A stretch of 22,984 nt of DNA from Methanomassiliicoccales archaeon (GTDB lineage Archaea; Thermoplasmatota; Thermoplasmata; Methanomassiliicoccales; UBA472): contig JAJRAL010000014.1 of the NCBI GenBank assembly GCA_028679935.1, positions 1-22,984 on the forward strand, read 5' to 3'. The position numbers were made by a program, and so were the translations under genes. Below the pieces are notes generated by a model, which saw only the letters and a list, made by a program, of their open reading frames with translations, was not told the DNA's origin and made no database searches. Positions 6,228 to 13,582 of the stretch are shown piece by piece (the stretch's first letter is position 1; each line of letters begins with the position of its first letter).

Positions 6228-7673
6228 ATCAGGGTACTTCTTTCGACGCCACCAGGCAAGACGACGGAGAAATGGCCTCCGCTGGGCCTGTTGTACATCG
6301 CCTCCAACGTCAAGAAGGAGAGGAAGGACGACGTCAGAGTGATCGACGCGTTCTGCGAGAACCTGAGCCGGGAAGAGCTGGTCGAGCGGATCGTCCGGGA
6401 GTCGCCGGAGATCGTCGGCATGAACTGCTCCACCCACACCTTCCTCGAGACGATCGCGACGCTCAAGGACGTGAGCGACAGGCTGCCCGAGTCCAAGGTC
6501 ATCCTCGGAGGATACCACGCCACCTTCGCCTCGGACCGCATCCTCCATGACTACCCCTTTGTCGACCTGATAATCAAGGGGGAGGCGGAGACGGCGATGG
6601 TGAAGCTCCTTGGCCACCTGGAGAAAGACGAGCCGCTGGATGACGTTGAGGGAATAAGCTTCCTGAGGAACGGGCAGATGGTCAGCAACCCGATCTCGCT
6701 GCTACCAGACCTCGACGCGCTGCCGTTCCCGGACCGATCGCTCGTTTCGAACATCAAGTACGGCTATTCCCACGAAGGCATCCCGCTCACGTTCGGCAAG
6801 TTCACCACGGTCAGCACATCCAGGGGGTGCCCGTTCAAGTGCACCTACTGCTCCTGCGCCGCCTTCTCCCTCCGAAAGTGGAGGACGAGGAGCGCGGAGA
6901 ACGTCGTGCAGGAGCTCGAGATGCTCAGCGACGAGGGCTACGAGAGCTGCGTCGTCGTCGACGACAACTTCACTCACAATCCGAAGCGGGCGGAGAGGAT
7001 CTGCGAGCTCATCCGGCAGAAGGGCATCAAGATGCAGTTCTACTGCGAGGGGCGCGTGGACTCGGCCACTCCAGAGCTGATGCGGACGATGAAGAAGGCG
7101 GGCTTCAACGTGATGTACTTCGGAGCGGAGAGCGCCTGCGAGAGGACGCTCGAGTACTACAAGAAGCAGATCTCCGCCGAGAAGACGAGGAAGGCGATCG
7201 AGAACGCCCGGAATGCTGGCATGATCGTGATCACCTCGTACATAGTCGGTGCGCCGGTGGAGACGAGGGCGGACATCGAGGAGACGATCCGCTTCATCCA
7301 CGACAACCGGCCTCATGCCATTCAGCTGAACATCCTCGACTGCCTCATCGGCACGTCGATCTGGAGCGACCTCGAGGCGCAGGGGATCGTCAAGGAAGAC
7401 GACTGGAGGACGAACCACCGCGTCTACGAGTATTTCCATACGATGAGCCGGGAGGAGCTGGAGGGCTTTGTCGACAAGGGCTACGCACAATGGCTCAAGG
7501 GATGGTACAGCAAAGACGGATTGAAGGACATCTTCAAGGTCCTCCTCAAGAACCAGACCGCCAGATGGGTGGTCTTCAGGAACCTCCTCAACCCGAACAC
7601 GAGGAGAAGGATATCCGAGGGCATGAGCGCATACCGCTCGAAGAAGCCCACTGAGGAGCAACCCTCGACCTAG
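6228..7673 (+). CDS. B12-binding-domain radical SAM protein with an apparent ATC start
   Basis: Read from 6228 this is a 481-residue class-B-type radical SAM protein (BchE-like layout): an N-terminal cobalamin-binding Rossmann domain (about 1-150) and then the SAM barrel with the [4Fe-4S] motif CPFKCTYC (C201, C205, C208). No DxHxxG cobalamin motif is evident, as in many members of this class. The protein probably carries out a radical methylation or rearrangement; the substrate is unknown. The first canonical in-frame start is TTG at 6291, but the 21 codons before it (starting IRVLLSTPPGKTTEKW) are exactly the first strand and loop typical of these proteins. An in-frame stop at 6213 leaves no ATG, GTG or TTG upstream. 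AGGGGAG (6214-6220) lies 7 bases ahead of ATC at 6228, so I place the start there with reserve. It diverges from the CstB-like gene and converges on the YkgJ gene. Confidence 0.85.
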   Translation: MRVLLSTPPGKTTEKWPPLGLLYIASNVKKERKDDVRVIDAFCENLSREELVERIVRESPEIVGMNCSTHTFLETIATLKDVSDRLPESKVILGGYHATFASDRILHDYPFVDLIIKGEAETAMVKLLGHLEKDEPLDDVEGISFLRNGQMVSNPISLLPDLDALPFPDRSLVSNIKYGYSHEGIPLTFGKFTTVSTSRGCPFKCTYCSCAAFSLRKWRTRSAENVVQELEMLSDEGYESCVVVDDNFTHNPKRAERICELIRQKGIKMQFYCEGRVDSATPELMRTMKKAGFNVMYFGAESACERTLEYYKKQISAEKTRKAIENARNAGMIVITSYIVGAPVETRADIEETIRFIHDNRPHAIQLNILDCLIGTSIWSDLEAQGIVKEDDWRTNHRVYEYFHTMSREELEGFVDKGYAQWLKGWYSKDGLKDIFKVLLKNQTARWVVFRNLLNPNTRRRISEGMSAYRSKKPTEEQPST

Positions 7674-7678
7674 CGGCC

Positions 7679-8089
7679 CTATCTCGATCTTCGAACCGAC
7701 GCTTCCGAATCGATCTTGGAGATGAGGGCCTTCAGCTCGACCCCCTTGCGGTCCACTTCGGCCTTGGTGACGGTCGAAGCCGCTCTGCAGTCCTCGTCCA
7801 GGATGATCTCGCCGTCCTCAGTGATGTTCACGGGATAGATCGCGCATCCTTTCGGCCTATGCGGGTAGATCCGGCAGCGCGCTTCCGCCTTGATGAGGAA
7901 GTAACAATGCCCTCCGGTGTTCCTAAGCCTGAGGACCGAATCCTCGTCTTGGGCCGAGAACTCCTCCCGCGGATAACCGAGGCGCTCGAGGCGATCGACG
8001 TCGTCCTCGCTCAGCTCCATCCTCGTGTCGAGGCAACATCGGCCGCAGCGGGCGCACTTCACGTCGCATCGGACGGATTCCGCCTTCAT
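7679..8089 (-). CDS. YkgJ-family cysteine-cluster protein
   Basis: A 136-residue protein of the YkgJ/UPF0153 family, proposed to bind zinc or iron. The pattern is CxxCxxCC near the N-terminus (C12, C15, C18, C19), C62 in GHCYF, then CxIYxxRPxxC (C72 and C82) and C101. That eight-cysteine order defines the family and suggests an Fe-S cluster or zinc site. The ATG at 8089 just before the first cysteines is preferred to a TTG 66 bases upstream, whose added N-terminal residues have no family similarity. Its ribosome site is weak. It is transcribed away from the ferritin-like gene and convergent with the radical SAM gene, five bases away. The biochemical role is unknown for most of the family. Confidence 0.8.
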   Translation of the reverse strand: MKAESVRCDVKCARCGRCCLDTRMELSEDDVDRLERLGYPREEFSAQDEDSVLRLRNTGGHCYFLIKAEARCRIYPHRPKGCAIYPVNITEDGEIILDEDCRAASTVTKAEVDRKGVELKALISKIDSEASVRRSR

Positions 8090-8164
8090 CAATTTTGCTG
8101 AAGGATCGACGGAGGCCCAAAGCACAATAGCGGCAACCGTATCGGCGCGAGACAAGCGACAGGG

Positions 8165-8182
8165 TTATACGATTCAGAATCG
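8165..8182 (+). promoter_or_regulatory. TATA-like element joined to a 13-base palindrome before the ferritin-like gene
   Basis: TTATAC (8165-8170) runs into the perfect palindrome CGATTC-A-GAATCG (8170-8182). The palindrome would sit between TATA box and transcription start of the ferritin-like gene, a repressor position, and also faces the divergent YkgJ gene. Confidence 0.45.
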
Positions 8183-8239
8183 GCTACCTCGTCGAACCAT
8201 CGAGGAGGAGTAGGCACGGCAGAATTCAACAAGGCGGAT

Positions 8240-8527
8240 GTGGTGCTCAGCATACCGAGGAAGTTCACGAAGTCGGAGCTCGCGCGAGCGCTGCGGCAGA
8301 GCATCGCGGACGAGTACGAGGCGATCCACGTCTATACCCAGATAGCCGAGGCGACCGATGACAAGTTCGTCAAGGCGGTCATCATGGACATAGTCTGGGA
8401 GGAGCAGCTGCACGCCTCTCAGTTCTGGGAGCTGCTCTCTGAGGTCGACCCGAGCGAGTCCGAGGCCTGGGAGCAGGCGGTCAAGGAGAACCGGGAGCAT
8501 AAGGCCAAGCTGAAGAAGAAGTCCTAG
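8240..8527 (+). CDS. Two-helix ferritin-like protein of the encapsulin-cargo type
   Basis: A short protein, 95 residues from GTG at 8240, built of two helices with the carboxylate pattern of half a ferritin: a first-helix glutamate in DEYEAIH and an ExxH in the second helix (EEQLH). Segments such as PRKFTKSELARALRQ and the SEVDP turn closely resemble the ferritin-like domain fused to Pyrococcus encapsulin and its stand-alone relatives, which must oligomerise to form the di-iron ferroxidase site. The likely role is iron oxidation and storage. The start is uncertain: GAGGAGGAG at 8202-8210 is placed for a start near 8216, where the in-frame codon is ACG (reading then AEFNKADVV). No encapsulin gene is present in the window. 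The stop overlaps the convergent PTPS stop by two bases. Confidence 0.8.
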   Translation: MVLSIPRKFTKSELARALRQSIADEYEAIHVYTQIAEATDDKFVKAVIMDIVWEEQLHASQFWELLSEVDPSESEAWEQAVKENREHKAKLKKKS

Positions 8528-8907
8528 CGCCGCAGCCTCTGACTGAACGATGCGGAAGTGTCCTCGCTCTCCCACAGCGTGACGGTCATCGATTCGAGGC
8601 CGTCGGGGTTGAGCCTCGCCAGGATGGCCGTCCAGATAGCCGCGGCAAAGTTCTCGAGCGACGGGGGAAGACCGTGCAGCTCCTGTAGGTCGTTCACCTT
8701 CGTATCAGGGAACCTGGCGATAATGTCGTCGAGCTCCTTTCTCAGAATATCGACGTCCATCAGGAAACCATCGTCACCGAGGTCGACCCCATCGATCGCC
8801 ACCTGAAGTCGGTAGTCGTGCTGATGCGGCATCTTCTCTTCGTTCTTCCCGCCTGGCATCCAGTGGGTCGCCTTGAAGCTCCGGGAGACCGAGAGGGTAT
8901 AGGTCAT
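8524..8907 (-). CDS. 6-pyruvoyltetrahydropterin synthase / QueD-family protein lacking cysteine
   Basis: A 127-residue T-fold protein of the PTPS/QueD family, which acts on dihydroneopterin triphosphate. The three zinc histidines are visible as H15 (ATHW) and H28-x-H30 (PHQHDY). The motif PSLENFA around 82-88 corresponds to the conserved PTSENLA loop, and the late WESEDT supplies the pterin-anchoring glutamate. The protein contains no cysteine at all; at the place of the catalytic cysteine (four residues before H28) stands E24, with E23 beside it. A glutamate replacement is known in PTPS-III enzymes that make 6-hydroxymethyl-dihydropterin for folate-type cofactors, so a pterin or deazapurine role different from QueD is likely. 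The ATG at 8907 overlaps the MDR gene's stop by four bases and has a strong GGAGGGGG site. Confidence 0.85.
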   Translation of the reverse strand: MTYTLSVSRSFKATHWMPGGKNEEKMPHQHDYRLQVAIDGVDLGDDGFLMDVDILRKELDDIIARFPDTKVNDLQELHGLPPSLENFAAAIWTAILARLNPDGLESMTVTLWESEDTSASFSQRLRR

Positions 8908-9932
8908 TGACCCCCTCCTTCATAGTCGAGAACGACCTGCCCGACGCCCTCGGCGTCCTTGTCCAAGAGCGCGAACGCCTCCTTCGCGTTCATCGCTAGG
9001 AAACGATGACTTATGAGCCTCGATGGTTCCAGCTCGGTGAGCAGGCTCAGAACGAGCGAATACCTCCGACGCTTATCCCAGCGTCCCGTCAAGGAGGGGC
9101 CGATTGAGCTGACCTGGCTCCCGATCAACTTGATCCGCCCCCGATGGAAGTCCGTGCCCAGATCGATCCTGACCGGCTTCGTTCCGTACCAGGAACCAAT
9201 CACGACCCTGCCCTCATGGCCGACCAGTGAGAGCGCCAGGTTGAGCGCCTCTGGATTCCCCGAGAGCTCGACGACCAGATCCGCCCTGCCACTCTCCAAA
9301 CCCGCCTCTCGCAGTATCCTCTCCGGGCCCAGCCCTGGGTCGAGGGCAAGGTCAGCTCCGAAATTCAAGGAGGAGGCTCGACGACTTGGCAGTAGGTCGA
9401 TGGCAGTAAGGGAGCTCAGGGGATGCAGGGCGAGCACCGAGGTCGTCAGCAGCCCGATAATCCCCTGGCCGAGCACCACCACATCCTCTCCCGCTATCGG
9501 CGAAGCGTCCATGGCGATCGATGCGGCGGTCTCCATGCTCGCGAAGAACAGCGCATCATCGTCGGAAAGCTCATCTGGCAAGCGGATTAGCTCGTCCGTC
9601 GGGGAGCTGTAGGCACTCTCGTGCGGATGGAACGCGAATACCCTCGCACCTTTCCACGCTTCGTCGGTTCCCGCCCCGAGCGATCCGACCCGGCCGACGC
9701 TCGCATAGCCGTACTTGAAAGGATACTCCGCTGCGCCTTTGAGGCTGGGAAGGCTGACGTCGAGTGGGACCGCCTTGCCGACGTGGCCTCGGTAGTACAG
9801 GAGTTCTGTCCCAGCACTGATGGCCGAGGATTTCGCGAGGACGAGCGCCTCGCCTCTCCCTGGAGCGGCGAATGACTCCTCGACGGACTCAATCGTTCTC
9901 AAGGCGGTGTGGTAGACTGCGATCCGGTTCAC
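8904..9932 (-). CDS. Zinc-type MDR dehydrogenase coupled to the PTPS homologue
   Basis: A 342-residue medium-chain dehydrogenase/reductase. The nucleotide-binding GxGxxG is GQGIIG at 155-160 followed by an acidic residue at the end of the second strand (AIDLLPSRR), favouring NAD(H). The catalytic domain has PFKYGYASVG, typical of the family, but no cysteine is found anywhere in the protein. SAGTELLYYRGH replaces the zinc-ligand CGTD/GHE pattern, so the usual catalytic and structural zinc sites are absent or altered. The start is GTG at 9932. Its stop overlaps the PTPS start as ATGA, implying coupled translation and a shared pathway; similar PTPS-MDR pairs occur in bacterial gene clusters. A pterin side-chain oxidoreductase is a reasonable guess. 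Confidence 0.8.
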   Translation of the reverse strand: MNRIAVYHTALRTIESVEESFAAPGRGEALVLAKSSAISAGTELLYYRGHVGKAVPLDVSLPSLKGAAEYPFKYGYASVGRVGSLGAGTDEAWKGARVFAFHPHESAYSSPTDELIRLPDELSDDDALFFASMETAASIAMDASPIAGEDVVVLGQGIIGLLTTSVLALHPLSSLTAIDLLPSRRASSLNFGADLALDPGLGPERILREAGLESGRADLVVELSGNPEALNLALSLVGHEGRVVIGSWYGTKPVRIDLGTDFHRGRIKLIGSQVSSIGPSLTGRWDKRRRYSLVLSLLTELEPSRLISHRFLAMNAKEAFALLDKDAEGVGQVVLDYEGGGQ

Positions 9933-10046
9933 TCTATCATGCCGCAGCGCTTTTAGAGCGCGGTCGATTTGTAGGTATCTCTCGTGCGGGATTGTCTAGG
10001 CCGATGAGCACGCCGAGTTGGTTCGGCTAGCTCAATCGGTCCGCAA

Positions 10047-10138
10047 AGTTCATATACTGTGATTGCGACCACTGGTTGAAATCAAATTCGTCTGTGATTT
10101 TTCGCAGTTCGTTTTTAATTTCTCAAAGAGTGAGCATT
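10047..10138 (+). promoter_or_regulatory. Promoter and AT-rich leader of the DEAD-box helicase gene
   Basis: AAGTTCATATACTG at 10046-10059 is a good BRE/TATA match. Transcription would start near 10078, leaving a leader of about 60 bases before GTG at 10139. The leader is markedly A/T-rich (runs such as GATTTTTCG and GTTTTTAATTTC) in a GC-rich genome. No stable hairpin is obvious in it. Confidence 0.5.
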
Positions 10139-11419
10139 GTGACGTCTTTCGCAGATCTCCAGATTTCGATGGAAATCATCGAGGCAATGAACGGCATGGG
10201 TTGGGAAACGCCAACACCGGTGCAGATAGAAGCAATACCGGTGGGCCTCAGAGGCGGCGATATGTACGCCCAGGCACAGACCGGCACGGGAAAGACCGGC
10301 GCGTACGGATCCATAATACTAGGAAGGATCAAGCCGGGGATGCGGGTTCCGTCCGCACTGGTCCTCGTTCCCACAAGAGAGTTGGCCAATCAGGTCTACG
10401 AGGAGCTGTGCAAGCTCTCCAAGTTCACCCACCACGTGTGCGTCGCCATCTACGGGGGAGTGGGCATTGAGCCTCAGATAACGAAGCTCTGGAAAGGCGC
10501 GGACATCGTGGTGGCCACTCCCGGCAGGACCAAGGATCTCATGAATAGGAATGACCTGGACCTCTCGAGGATATCGATCGTCGTATTGGACGAAGCTGAC
10601 CGCATGCTCGACATGGGTTTCGCCAAGGACCTCAACTATATACTATCAAAGGTACCCAAGAAGAGACAGTCTTTGCTGTTCTCCGCGACCTTGTCACCGG
10701 ACATAAGACATCTGGCGATGCGTCAGATGATCAATCCCCTGGAAATACTGGTCTCTAGGGATGAGCCCGTCCTGGACCTGACCAAGCAGTACTACTTCAT
10801 AGCCGACAAGGACACGAAGCGCGACGCGCTCTGCACGATACTCGACAGGAGCCATCCCAAGGCCATAGTGTTCTGCGCGACCAAGCGCAAGGTCGACCAG
10901 CTCACGAGGAAGCTGCTGGCCGACAATTATAGCGTGGGCGCGATCCACGGCGATGTCAAGCAGAACAAGAGGGAGAGGGTCATTAGGAGCTTCAAGGATG
11001 GTTCCGTCAGTGTCCTGGTGGCCACGGACGTGGCCGCTAGGGGGCTGGACATCGACGCTGTTGAGTATGTCATAAATTATGACGCTCCGAACGATCCGGA
11101 TACGTACGTCCACCGCATAGGAAGGACCGGAAGAGCGGGAAAGGAAGGGACCGCGGTATCCTTCTTCACTGCAGAAGAGAGTTCCATGGTCGGGGCCATC
11201 GAGTCTAGGACGCACAAGCCGATCTGTGTGCTGGACTTGAAGGTCGTGCACCGGCCAGAACCCCAGATCAAGAAGCTTGTCCAGGTTCACAACGTTCCCC
11301 GAGAGAGTGGACTGGCTGACTCGTCCGCATGGGCGAACAGAACCGGCTATCGTGGGAGGGCACATCCGTCTAGGTCGCCTTCATCAAGACGGACGGACTG
11401 GGCAAGGCCGAGGCATTAG
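10139..11419 (+). CDS. DEAD-box ATP-dependent RNA helicase
   Basis: A 426-residue helicase with all core motifs in order: Q motif TPVQ (26-29), motif I AQTGTGKT (46-53), PTRELA (78-83), TPGR (127-130), DEAD (151-154), SAT (182-184), then the second RecA domain with ATDVAARGLDI and YVHRIGRTGRAG. A short basic, serine/arginine-rich tail follows, probably for RNA contact. The role is unwinding of RNA duplexes, as in ribosome assembly or cold adaptation. A TTG at 10076 would add 21 residues encoded by AT-rich leader-like sequence; GTG at 10139, giving VTSFADLQIS, matches where the family usually begins, so it is preferred. It is a single-gene unit with its own TATA box. Confidence 0.93.
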   Translation: MTSFADLQISMEIIEAMNGMGWETPTPVQIEAIPVGLRGGDMYAQAQTGTGKTGAYGSIILGRIKPGMRVPSALVLVPTRELANQVYEELCKLSKFTHHVCVAIYGGVGIEPQITKLWKGADIVVATPGRTKDLMNRNDLDLSRISIVVLDEADRMLDMGFAKDLNYILSKVPKKRQSLLFSATLSPDIRHLAMRQMINPLEILVSRDEPVLDLTKQYYFIADKDTKRDALCTILDRSHPKAIVFCATKRKVDQLTRKLLADNYSVGAIHGDVKQNKRERVIRSFKDGSVSVLVATDVAARGLDIDAVEYVINYDAPNDPDTYVHRIGRTGRAGKEGTAVSFFTAEESSMVGAIESRTHKPICVLDLKVVHRPEPQIKKLVQVHNVPRESGLADSSAWANRTGYRGRAHPSRSPSSRRTDWARPRH

Positions 11420-11514
11420 TGCTGGTGAAGACCGGCACCGACTCGTCTCCACGGGACTGGGAAACACGGTGACCGAGGCCAACACGATCACGTTCGATAC
11501 GGAATCAAGAAGGA

Positions 11515-11601
11515 TGGAGCGGGGGGAGGGATTTGAACCCACGGACCCCTACGGGACAGGATCTTAAGTCCTGCGTCGTTTCCAGGCTTGGCTACCCCCG
11601 C
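11515..11601 (-). tRNA. tRNA-Leu (anticodon UAA), CCA encoded
   Basis: The minus strand folds as a class II tRNA: acceptor GCGGGGG (11601-11595) with CCCCCGC (11525-11519), anticodon stem CAGGA/TCCTG, loop CTTAAGA with anticodon TAA at 11566-11564, a long variable arm with stem CCC-GTA-GGG, the TTCAAAT T-loop and an encoded CCA at 11517-11515. Three positions are odd: the D stem GCC/GAC has a C-A mismatch, the T stem GTGGG/CCCTC has a U-U mismatch, and the discriminator is U rather than the A expected for archaeal tRNA-Leu. Confidence 0.88.
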
Positions 11602-11654
11602 CTGGGCCAACAATCCCCAGTGCCGTATTTCATGCTTTGGAGGTCTACGGCAGG

Positions 11655-12218
11655 TCACTTCAGACCTAAGCGCTTTCCTTCGGCAAGACGGAGGGCAGCC
11701 TCTCTTGCCCGTTTGTTTCTAGTCTCTTCCCTCTTGGCCTCCATTATCCAGTGGATGTAGTTCAGCCGCTCTCCGATGGGGAGATCCTGATAACGCTGCC
11801 AGGCGGAGTCGTTCTCTCGCACGATGCGCTCGGTCTGCGGGCTCAGTTCATTTGGCCTTCCACCTTCGACCGTGGGAGGGCGTTGCTCGAGAGCTGCGAT
11901 CCCGCCCTCCCTCATCCTTCCTTGAGCCCTGAGCTCCTCGACCTTCTTCAGGTTGATCTGGGACCAGTTGCTCCCCTTCTTCCTGGGAGTGAACTTCTGG
12001 TCGAACCGGTCCTCATCGACCTTCCTGATTAGGCTGTCGATCCAACCGAAGCAGAGTGCCTCTTCCCAGGCTTTCTCTCGAGTGAGCAATCGGCCAGGGA
12101 CACCTTTCCTCTTGATCCGGAGCCAAACCCCGGCGCTGCTTGCATGATTCTTCTCCAACCAAGCGCGCCACTCTGCAGAGGTACCTGGCTCGAGCGTCGG
12201 CAATTCCCTGCCGCTCAT
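11655..12218 (-). CDS. YdeI/OmpD-associated (OmdA) family protein
   Basis: A 187-residue soluble protein of the YdeI/OmdA family, recognised by the run around residues 52-100: EALCFGWIDSLI, the RFDQKFTPRK segment and SNWSQINLKKVEEL. The C-terminus is a charged helix with many Arg/Lys/Glu residues. Members are widespread in bacteria and archaea, some linked to stress or antimicrobial-peptide resistance, but the molecular function is not established. The ATG at 12218 overlaps the stop of the cPGS-family gene by four bases, so the two are translated together. A tRNA gene on the same strand follows about 50 bases downstream. Confidence 0.85.
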   Translation of the reverse strand: MSGRELPTLEPGTSAEWRAWLEKNHASSAGVWLRIKRKGVPGRLLTREKAWEEALCFGWIDSLIRKVDEDRFDQKFTPRKKGSNWSQINLKKVEELRAQGRMREGGIAALEQRPPTVEGGRPNELSPQTERIVRENDSAWQRYQDLPIGERLNYIHWIMEAKREETRNKRAREAALRLAEGKRLGLK

Positions 12219-13582
12219 CCCGCGCCCTTCTTCTTGCCCTTGGCATCCTCCTTCTTCGTCGAAAGCTTCCCGAACTTCTCCAGGATGATGTCCTCAAGGT
12301 TCGGATGGCCTATCTCCGCAAGGCCGTACCTGGCCCTGACGATCGGCTTGTCGACCTTGACGACGCGGCGGATGTCTATCGGCGTGCCGGTGACGACGAC
12401 GTCGCAGTCCGACCGATTGATCGTCTGCTCGAGGTCATGGAGCTGCTTGTCCGAGTAACCCATAGCCGGCAGCACCTGGGTGAGATGCGGGAACTTGGCG
12501 AACGTCTCGGCGATCGAACCGACTGCGAAACGCCTCGGATCGACGATCTCGCTGGCGCGGTAATCCTGCGCGGCGATGAGCCCGGCGCCGAAAGCCATCC
12601 CACCATGGGTGACCGTCGGCCCGTCCTCAACCACCAGCGCCCTCTTCCCCGTCACGAGCTCGGGGCGGTCGACGCTGATGGGGGACGCTGCCTCGATGAT
12701 CAACGCCCTCGGGTTGGCCGCCCGGCAGTTCTGCTTGACGATCAGGATGTCGTTCCGATCCGCCGTCTGGACCTTGTTGATGATGATCACGTCGGCCATG
12801 CGCACGTTCGTCTCGCCCGGGTAATACGTGATCTCGTGATAGGGGCGGTGCGGATCGGCGAGAACGATGTGAAGGTCGCTTCGGTAGAAGGAGAAGTCGT
12901 TGTTCCCGCCATCCCAGACGATGATGTCCGCTTCTTTCTCCGCCATCTCCAGTATTCTCCCGTAGTCGACCCCGGCGTAGACGACGATACCATTGTCGAT
13001 CAAGGGCTCGTACTCCTCGCGCTCTTCGATCGTCGTCTTGTACTTGTCGAGGTCCGCGTACGTCGCGAAACGCTCGGCCACCTGAGCCTTCAGATCACCA
13101 TAGGGCATGGGATGCCTGACCGCCACCACCCTCAGGCCCATCTTCCTCAGGATTGAGCACACCTTCCTCGTCGTGGGACTCTTTCCGGAACCGGTGCGGA
13201 CGGCGCAGACAGAGATCACCGGCACCTTCGCCGGGAGGATGATGCTCGAGTTACCCATCAACCTGAAGTCTGCCCCGTTGGCGAGGATCAGCGACGCCTT
13301 GTGCATGACGTCGAGGTGCGCAATGTCACTATACGCGAAGACCACCTGCTCGACGCCGAATCGCTTCATCAGATCGACCAGGTCGCTCTCTGGGTAGATC
13401 GGTATGCCATCGGGGTAGAGTTTGCCGGCGAGCTCCTTTGGATACCTCCGCCCCTCGATGTTCGGTATCTGGGTGGCGGTGAACGCGACGACCTCGTACC
13501 TCTCGTTGTCGCGGAAGAACGTGTTGAAGTTGTGGAAATCCCGCCCTGCCGCGCCCATGATGATGACCTTGCACCTGTTCAT
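12215..13582 (-). CDS. Cyclic 2,3-diphosphoglycerate synthase-family P-loop protein (COG2403)
   Basis: A 455-residue cytosolic protein. The N-terminal part (about 1-115) is Rossmann-like, beginning CKVIIMGAAGRDFHNFN, the characteristic opening of this family. The P-loop VRTGSGKS lies at 128-135, followed by the long nucleotide-binding domain with VWDGGNNDFSF and VIIINKVQTA, the latter resembling the NKxD base-recognition motif. The best-studied homologue, from Methanothermus fervidus, makes the thermoprotectant cyclic 2,3-diphosphoglycerate from 2,3-bisphosphoglycerate and ATP; many family members occur in organisms not known to make it, so the product is uncertain here. The ATG at 13582 is chosen because the homologous sequence begins there; codons upstream look non-coding. 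It ends in a lysine-rich tail and is translationally coupled to the YdeI/OmdA gene. Confidence 0.85.
   Translation of the reverse strand: MNRCKVIIMGAAGRDFHNFNTFFRDNERYEVVAFTATQIPNIEGRRYPKELAGKLYPDGIPIYPESDLVDLMKRFGVEQVVFAYSDIAHLDVMHKASLILANGADFRLMGNSSIILPAKVPVISVCAVRTGSGKSPTTRKVCSILRKMGLRVVAVRHPMPYGDLKAQVAERFATYADLDKYKTTIEEREEYEPLIDNGIVVYAGVDYGRILEMAEKEADIIVWDGGNNDFSFYRSDLHIVLADPHRPYHEITYYPGETNVRMADVIIINKVQTADRNDILIVKQNCRAANPRALIIEAASPISVDRPELVTGKRALVVEDGPTVTHGGMAFGAGLIAAQDYRASEIVDPRRFAVGSIAETFAKFPHLTQVLPAMGYSDKQLHDLEQTINRSDCDVVVTGTPIDIRRVVKVDKPIVRARYGLAEIGHPNLEDIILEKFGKLSTKKEDAKGKKKGAG

Noticed and set aside
6702..7661. 319-codon minus-strand open frame opposite the radical SAM gene
   Set aside because: The sense strand encodes the intact radical SAM cysteine motif; the antisense product has no recognisable domain.
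9947..9961. GCGCT-TTTAG-AGCGC dyad just before the MDR gene
   Set aside because: Short and GC-biased; part of it overlaps a weak CTAAAAG promoter-like element, so no separate function can be argued.
10012..10027. Small hairpin GCCGA / TCGGC upstream of the helicase promoter
   Set aside because: A 5-bp stem with a 6-base loop is common by chance at this GC content and lies outside the predicted transcript.
12140..13156. 338-codon plus-strand open frame opposite the cPGS-family gene
   Set aside because: It mirrors a well-supported gene on the other strand, and its Asp/Arg/Val-rich product is typical of antisense frames at high GC.
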